DNA from: JBFMAE01 sp040756085
GTDB lineage: Bacteria > Desulfobacterota > BSN033 > UBA1163
Direction of reading: 5' to 3'
DNA length: 6,696 bases
Assembly (NCBI GenBank): GCA_040756085.1
Contig: JBFMAE010000320.1
Coordinates: 1 to 6,696, forward strand
In this document: piece by piece, positions 5,228-6,696 of the stretch
Position numbering within the stretch: the first letter of the stretch is position 1
Layout of the letters: each line of letters starts with the position of its first letter
The notes under the pieces: generated by a model
Seen by the model: the letters and a program-made list of their open reading frames with translations, nothing else
The model's database searches: none
Told to the model about the DNA's origin: nothing
Program-made: the position numbers and the translations under genes

Positions 5228-6100
5228 ATGGTTCCAGAAGGAAGACATGGAATGGGGTGGATTCCGGATTACCCTGATTTCAGGGATTATACGGAGAAGA
5301 CGGAGGAGGTTAAATCGGTTCTTGGTTCCATAGGGTTGGTCAAGGGTAAGGATCTTCCAGCCTCGGTTGACCTGAGAGGATGGTGTTCTCCCATCGAGGA
5401 CCAAGGGATGCTCGGTTCCTGTACGGCCCATGCAGGGGTTGGAATGATTGAATATTATGAGCGGAAGTCTTTTGGAAGGCACATCGAAGCCTCAAGACTC
5501 TTTCTCTACAAGGTCACACGCAATCTGATGAAGATGAAAGGGGATACAGGGGCGTACCTGCGGACGACCATGGGAGCCATGGTGCTCTTTGGAGTGCCGC
5601 CTGAGGAGTATTGGCCATATTGGGAAGATGAAAAAGAGTTTGATAGAGAGCCCCCTGCCTTCTGTTATGCCTTTGCCCAGAGTTATCAGACGGTCAGATA
5701 CTTCAGACACGATCCACCGGATACGAAACCGGAAGAGATATTGAGAAAGGTGAAGACATATCTTACTAAGGGCCATCCGGCGATGTTTGGTTTTACGGTC
5801 TATAATTCTATTGAACAGGCAGAAAAAACAGGGAGGATTCCTTTTCCATCCTCAAGGGAGAGGATTGAGGGTGGGCATGCCATCGTGGTCATCGGTTATG
5901 ATGACAAGATGAAGATAAAGAATAAGTATGGCAGAGTGGAAACCACCGGAGCATTTCTTATCAGGAATTCATGGGGAAAGGGCTGGGGCGAGGAGGGGTA
6001 CGGATGGCTTCCCTATGAGTATGTGCTGAAGGGGTTGGCTGAGGATTTCTGGTCTATTCTGAAGAAGGAGTGGATCGACACCGGCCAGTTCAGTAAGTAA
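5228..6100 (+). CDS. Papain-like C1-family cysteine peptidase, no signal peptide
   Basis: From ATG 5228 the protein has 290 residues (298 if ATG 5204 were used). Catalytic landmarks of clan CA family C1 are complete: oxyanion Gln59 and nucleophile Cys65 in EDQGMLGSCTAHAG, His217 in GGHAIVVIGYDD, and Asn247 in FLIRNSWGKGWGEEGYGW. In place of the plant/animal GSCWAF it has GSCTAHA, the form I associate with bacterial and archaeal C1 proteins. The N-terminus (GMGWIPDYPDFRDY) is a short lead-in typical of these. There is no hydrophobic signal peptide and no full-length I29 inhibitory pro-region, so a cytoplasmic enzyme is likely, or one exported by an unusual route. Substrate unknown. The upstream gap of 285 bp carries palindrome copy 4 and the gene appears to be transcribed alone. 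Confidence 0.9.
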   Translation: MVPEGRHGMGWIPDYPDFRDYTEKTEEVKSVLGSIGLVKGKDLPASVDLRGWCSPIEDQGMLGSCTAHAGVGMIEYYERKSFGRHIEASRLFLYKVTRNLMKMKGDTGAYLRTTMGAMVLFGVPPEEYWPYWEDEKEFDREPPAFCYAFAQSYQTVRYFRHDPPDTKPEEILRKVKTYLTKGHPAMFGFTVYNSIEQAEKTGRIPFPSSRERIEGGHAIVVIGYDDKMKIKNKYGRVETTGAFLIRNSWGKGWGEEGYGWLPYEYVLKGLAEDFWSILKKEWIDTGQFSK

Positions 6101-6117
6101 TCTTTCTTTAGAAAGAT
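6100..6117. terminator. Hairpin immediately after the peptidase stop
   Basis: ATCTTTC (6100-6106) pairs GAAAGAT (6111-6117) around TTTA, overlapping the last base of the TAA. The stem is perfect but AT-rich, and no T-run follows, so its role as a terminator is tentative. Confidence 0.3.
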
Positions 6118-6417
6118 CGGCTTGGAATTTTCCCATTGACCTATGAATAGATAACATCCCTAAAGAAAAACTTGATCGCCTCTCCCGGATTTGTTTTTCC
6201 CCAGCAGATTCCCCCCGCCGTTTTCAAACCCGCCTTGAAGAAATTTCGCCTAACGAGTTCGAAGGTCAAGGCTGAAAGTCCATATTTCACAATCTATCTG
6301 ACTGGCCGGAGAGTACCCCGCAATAAAGTCCATTCTCCTTCTCCACCATCCTAACCTGACTCTCATTCCAAACCTAAATCCACAAACAGGAAAGAGACCC
6401 TCTCTATAGGTATAGGT

Positions 6418-6444
6418 AGACAAGGAAGAAGGTACTCCCTGTCT
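6418..6444. repeat. 9-bp imperfect inverted repeat
   Basis: AGACAAGGA (6418-6426) and TCCCTGTCT (6436-6444) pair at 8 of 9 positions around a 9-base loop. It could be an operator or part of a small RNA, but nothing nearby supports either. Confidence 0.4.
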
Positions 6445-6634
6445 GACCGATATCCGCTTTCGAAGGAATGGGAGCCTTAAAAAGTTAGGTCGGAAATAGG
6501 GGTATTACCATGACAGTTGGCATAGGATATACATAATAAGGATAAGGGAATTTTGTCACAATTTTAGAACTATGACGCCTTTAGACAGCCTCCAAAGGGA
6601 GCATCTTTTTTTCCGTGATAACTATTATATCTGC

Positions 6635-6683
6635 CCCCTCACCCTATCCCTCTCCCCTTGGGGGAGAGGGATAGGGTGAGGGG
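6635..6683. repeat. Perfect 23-bp-arm palindrome of the CCCTCACCC type
   Basis: Arms 6635-6657 and 6661-6683 are perfect inverted copies around TTG. The left arm is built from CCCTCACCC, TATCCC and TCTCCCC. Palindromes with this CCCTCACCC-TCTCCC arm are, from memory, a widespread dispersed repeat in many bacterial genomes, of REP or MITE kind. No transposase lies beside it in the window. Confidence 0.9.
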
Positions 6684-6696
6684 TAACATATTGAAT

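Larger units (their letters stand above)
6101..6696. other. Right-hand region without a convincing gene
   Basis: The plus frame at 6172-6354 begins at TTG without a ribosome site and shows no family character. A minus-strand frame over about 6163-6333 is also nearly open, broken by one TAG, but I do not recognise it. Structures present are the hairpin at 6100-6117, a 9-bp inverted repeat at 6418-6444, a weak CTCC/GGAG stem before a run of seven T near 6590-6612, and the large palindrome at 6635-6683. No promoter could be placed. Confidence 0.5.

Noticed and set aside
6172..6354. 60-codon plus-strand ORF after the peptidase
   Set aside because: It starts at TTG without a ribosome site, its composition is not protein-like, and there is no family signature.
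6590..6612. Intrinsic terminator (CTCC/GGAG stem then seven T)
   Set aside because: The stem is only 4 bp, bases separate it from the T-run, and the nearest upstream gene ends almost 500 bp away.
1..6696. CRISPR array, tRNA or rRNA gene
   Set aside because: The repeats are scattered, palindromic and unevenly spaced, not regular direct repeats with spacers. No tRNA cloverleaf or rRNA core sequence was recognised by eye.

Overview
The window reads as bacterial chromosome of moderate G+C with long gaps between genes, many dispersed palindromes and few overlapping genes. A WecA-type polyprenyl-phosphate sugar-phosphate transferase, an AbrB-type antitoxin, a DUF4143 ATPase and a family of AT-rich and GC-rich intergenic repeats are the taxonomic hints. 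I lean towards a Desulfobacterota- or Nitrospirota-like lineage, but this rests on the style of the repeats as I remember them, not on a marker gene.

Layout. (1) 1-94, minus strand: the N-terminus of an AbrB/MazE-like antitoxin running off the left edge, with a near-consensus sigma70 promoter, two tandem 8-bp direct repeats over the expected transcription start and a clear Shine-Dalgarno site. (2) 95-857: a gene-poor stretch of repeat debris. It holds a short sequence resembling the 5' end of a group II intron, a GC-rich palindrome, two copies of an AT-rich palindrome and possible decayed ORFs. (3) 858-2021, plus strand: an ATPase of the AAA_14/DUF4143 family, intact in frame except for one amber codon at 1455-1457. 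A 22-bp near-perfect inverted repeat covers its start. (4) 2022-2432: repeats. (5) 2433-3491: a WecA/TagO-like membrane transferase. (6) 3812-4942: an FAD-dependent oxidoreductase resembling geranylgeranyl reductases. (7) 5228-6100: a papain-like C1 peptidase with no signal peptide. (8) 6101-6696: no convincing gene, ending in a perfect 23-bp-arm palindrome.

The genes look like separate transcription units, since every gap is about 285 bp or more. The only possible pathway link is lipid-carrier chemistry: the transferase uses a polyprenyl phosphate and the flavoprotein family reduces polyprenyl chains. I see no defence island, CRISPR array, tRNA, rRNA or complete mobile element. The most notable signals are the single-codon lesion in the ATPase, the hairpin over its start, and a composite intergenic repeat (short palindrome followed by loose AGACC/AAACC units) that recurs upstream of three of the plus-strand genes.
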